Of a DNA stretch of 64,000 nt, positions 63,521 through 64,000 are shown piece by piece (positions within the stretch are counted from its first letter, which is position 1; every line of letters begins with the position of its first letter). The translations under genes and the position numbers were made by a program. The DNA is taken from contig JACKDU010000011.1 of NCBI GenBank assembly GCA_020633335.1, positions 62,001-126,000 on the forward strand, given 5' to 3'. The notes beneath the pieces are model-generated. The model did no database searches, was not told where the DNA came from, and worked only from the letters and a program-made list of their open reading frames with translations. Origin of the DNA: Myxococcales bacterium. GTDB taxonomy: Bacteria > Myxococcota_A > Polyangia > Nannocystales > Nannocystaceae.

Positions 63521-63557
63521 AAAAAAAAACGGGCCGGGCGCAGGGCCCGACCCGTCT
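63521..63557 (-). terminator. Strong intrinsic terminator
   Basis: An 11-bp stem with one mismatch (63529-63539 with 63545-63555) followed by nine T residues on the minus strand, 20 bases past the small lipoprotein stop. A second, weaker hairpin (GACGCCG 63478-63484 with CGGCGTC 63499-63505) lies beyond it. Confidence 0.9.
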
Positions 63558-63574
63558 TGGCGCGACCGAGTGAA

Positions 63575-63793
63575 TTACTCGGCGGCAGCCTCCTCGCCAC
63601 CCTCCTCGGCGGCCTCCTCGGAGGACTCCTCGGCGGCCTCCTCGGAGGCCTCCTCGGCGGGCGCCTCCTCGGCGGGGGCGGCCTCGGCGGGCGCGGCGGC
63701 CTCGTCCGGGTTGGTGGTCTCGGCCTTGTCCTTGCAGCCGACGGTCATCAGGGAAAGAGCGCCGAAAGCGGCGACGATGATGGCAGTCTTCAT
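63575..63793 (-). CDS. Small acidic lipoprotein
   Basis: 72 residues from the ATG at 63793 (SD GGAG 9-12 bases upstream). The signal peptide ends in MTVGC (Cys about 20). The mature 50 residues are almost only Glu and Ala with Pro and Ser (EEAPAEEASEEAAEESSEE), an unstructured acidic stretch. Strong terminator and clear SD suggest high expression. Homologous short acidic lipoproteins are common in Nannocystaceae-type genomes; no function is known. Confidence 0.8.
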   Translation of the reverse strand: MKTAIIVAAFGALSLMTVGCKDKAETTNPDEAAAPAEAAPAEEAPAEEASEEAAEESSEEAAEEGGEEAAAE

Positions 63794-64000
63794 GGATTTC
63801 TCCTGCTCCCCAACTCGGGGATGGTTGTCCCCCATCGGGGGTGACGTCGGGTTGAGACGTCCGGTTGAACTGAGACGGGGGGATACCTTACTTCGCCGGC
63901 AAATTCCAGAGATCGGCGCGTGATCAGGTGCGCGGATCACGCTTATGCCTAGATCATGCTCGCCAGAGCGCAGCGCGGCGGCCGCCTGAGCGATGACGCA

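Noticed and set aside
63955..64000. Start of a new gene at the window end (ATG at 63992)
   Set aside because: Only a few codons are visible; nothing can be identified.

Overview
This is one strand-mixed chromosomal stretch of a very GC-rich (about 70%) Gram-negative bacterium, most likely a myxobacterium of the Nannocystis/Plesiocystis type. The signs are MYXO-CTERM-like tails (GCGCRSG, hydrophobic helix, Arg cluster) on secreted proteins, many lipoproteins with Ser/Thr/Gly-rich linkers, a lamin-tail lipoprotein with Cys-rich CGDG repeats, roadblock/DUF4388 signalling proteins, and sterol- or lipid-type oxidoreductases. No rRNA, tRNA, CRISPR array or complete insertion sequence was recognised.

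Layout. 0-8 kb: end of a helix-hairpin-helix gene, a long inverted repeat, then lipoproteins, a SUKH protein, a porin-like barrel and a DUF2252 lipoprotein. 8-13 kb: hemE with a coupled thioredoxin-like lipoprotein, an MscS channel and a MYXO-CTERM-type secreted protein. 13-22 kb: hybrid histidine kinase, lipase-like lipoprotein, ferritin-like protein, HEAT-repeat lipoprotein, DnaQ-like exonuclease and serine acetyltransferase. 22-23.7 kb: AT-richer, gene-poor stretch with hairpins, a possible AraC remnant and a stand-alone Fis-type HTH gene. 23.7-27.6 kb: response regulator-DUF4388-roadblock protein coupled to a second roadblock-like protein, then an Omp85-type barrel. 27.6-36 kb (minus strand): MYXO-CTERM-type protein, membrane hydrolase, GMC oxidoreductase, type III glutamine synthetase and a metallo-beta-lactamase-fold lipoprotein. 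36-44 kb: TauE-like exporter, the HD/DUF1244/YjbQ/TtcA run, an aspartoacylase-like protein, a fatty-acid hydroxylase with its GntR regulator, Bpt, an MBL hydrolase and a CheY-like regulator. 44-48.6 kb: GGDEF-EAL protein whose N-terminal domain is split off by an apparent one-base deletion, a metallophosphatase with a similar frame problem, and a DksA-like protein.

48.6-59.7 kb is the most unusual part. A caspase/gingipain-like (clan CD) protein on the minus strand is divergent from a 265-residue protein whose sequence pattern resembles bacterial gasdermins. Next on the plus strand come a membrane-anchored CHAT protein, a 909-residue exported protein with a probable outer-membrane barrel, and a Cys-rich lipoprotein. 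A paralogue of the first clan CD protein, again on the minus strand, closes the block. Known bacterial gasdermins are pore-formers released by a neighbouring caspase-like or CHAT protease, so I read this as a candidate programmed-cell-death or defence locus with two flanking proteases of an uncharacterised family. The gasdermin call rests on distant similarity only. 59.8-64 kb: a heterodimeric MdlAB-type ABC exporter and a small acidic lipoprotein with a strong terminator.

A 16-base imperfect palindrome (roughly ATGTC-N6-GACAT) recurs between genes at five places, two of them inside the 48.6-59.7 kb block.
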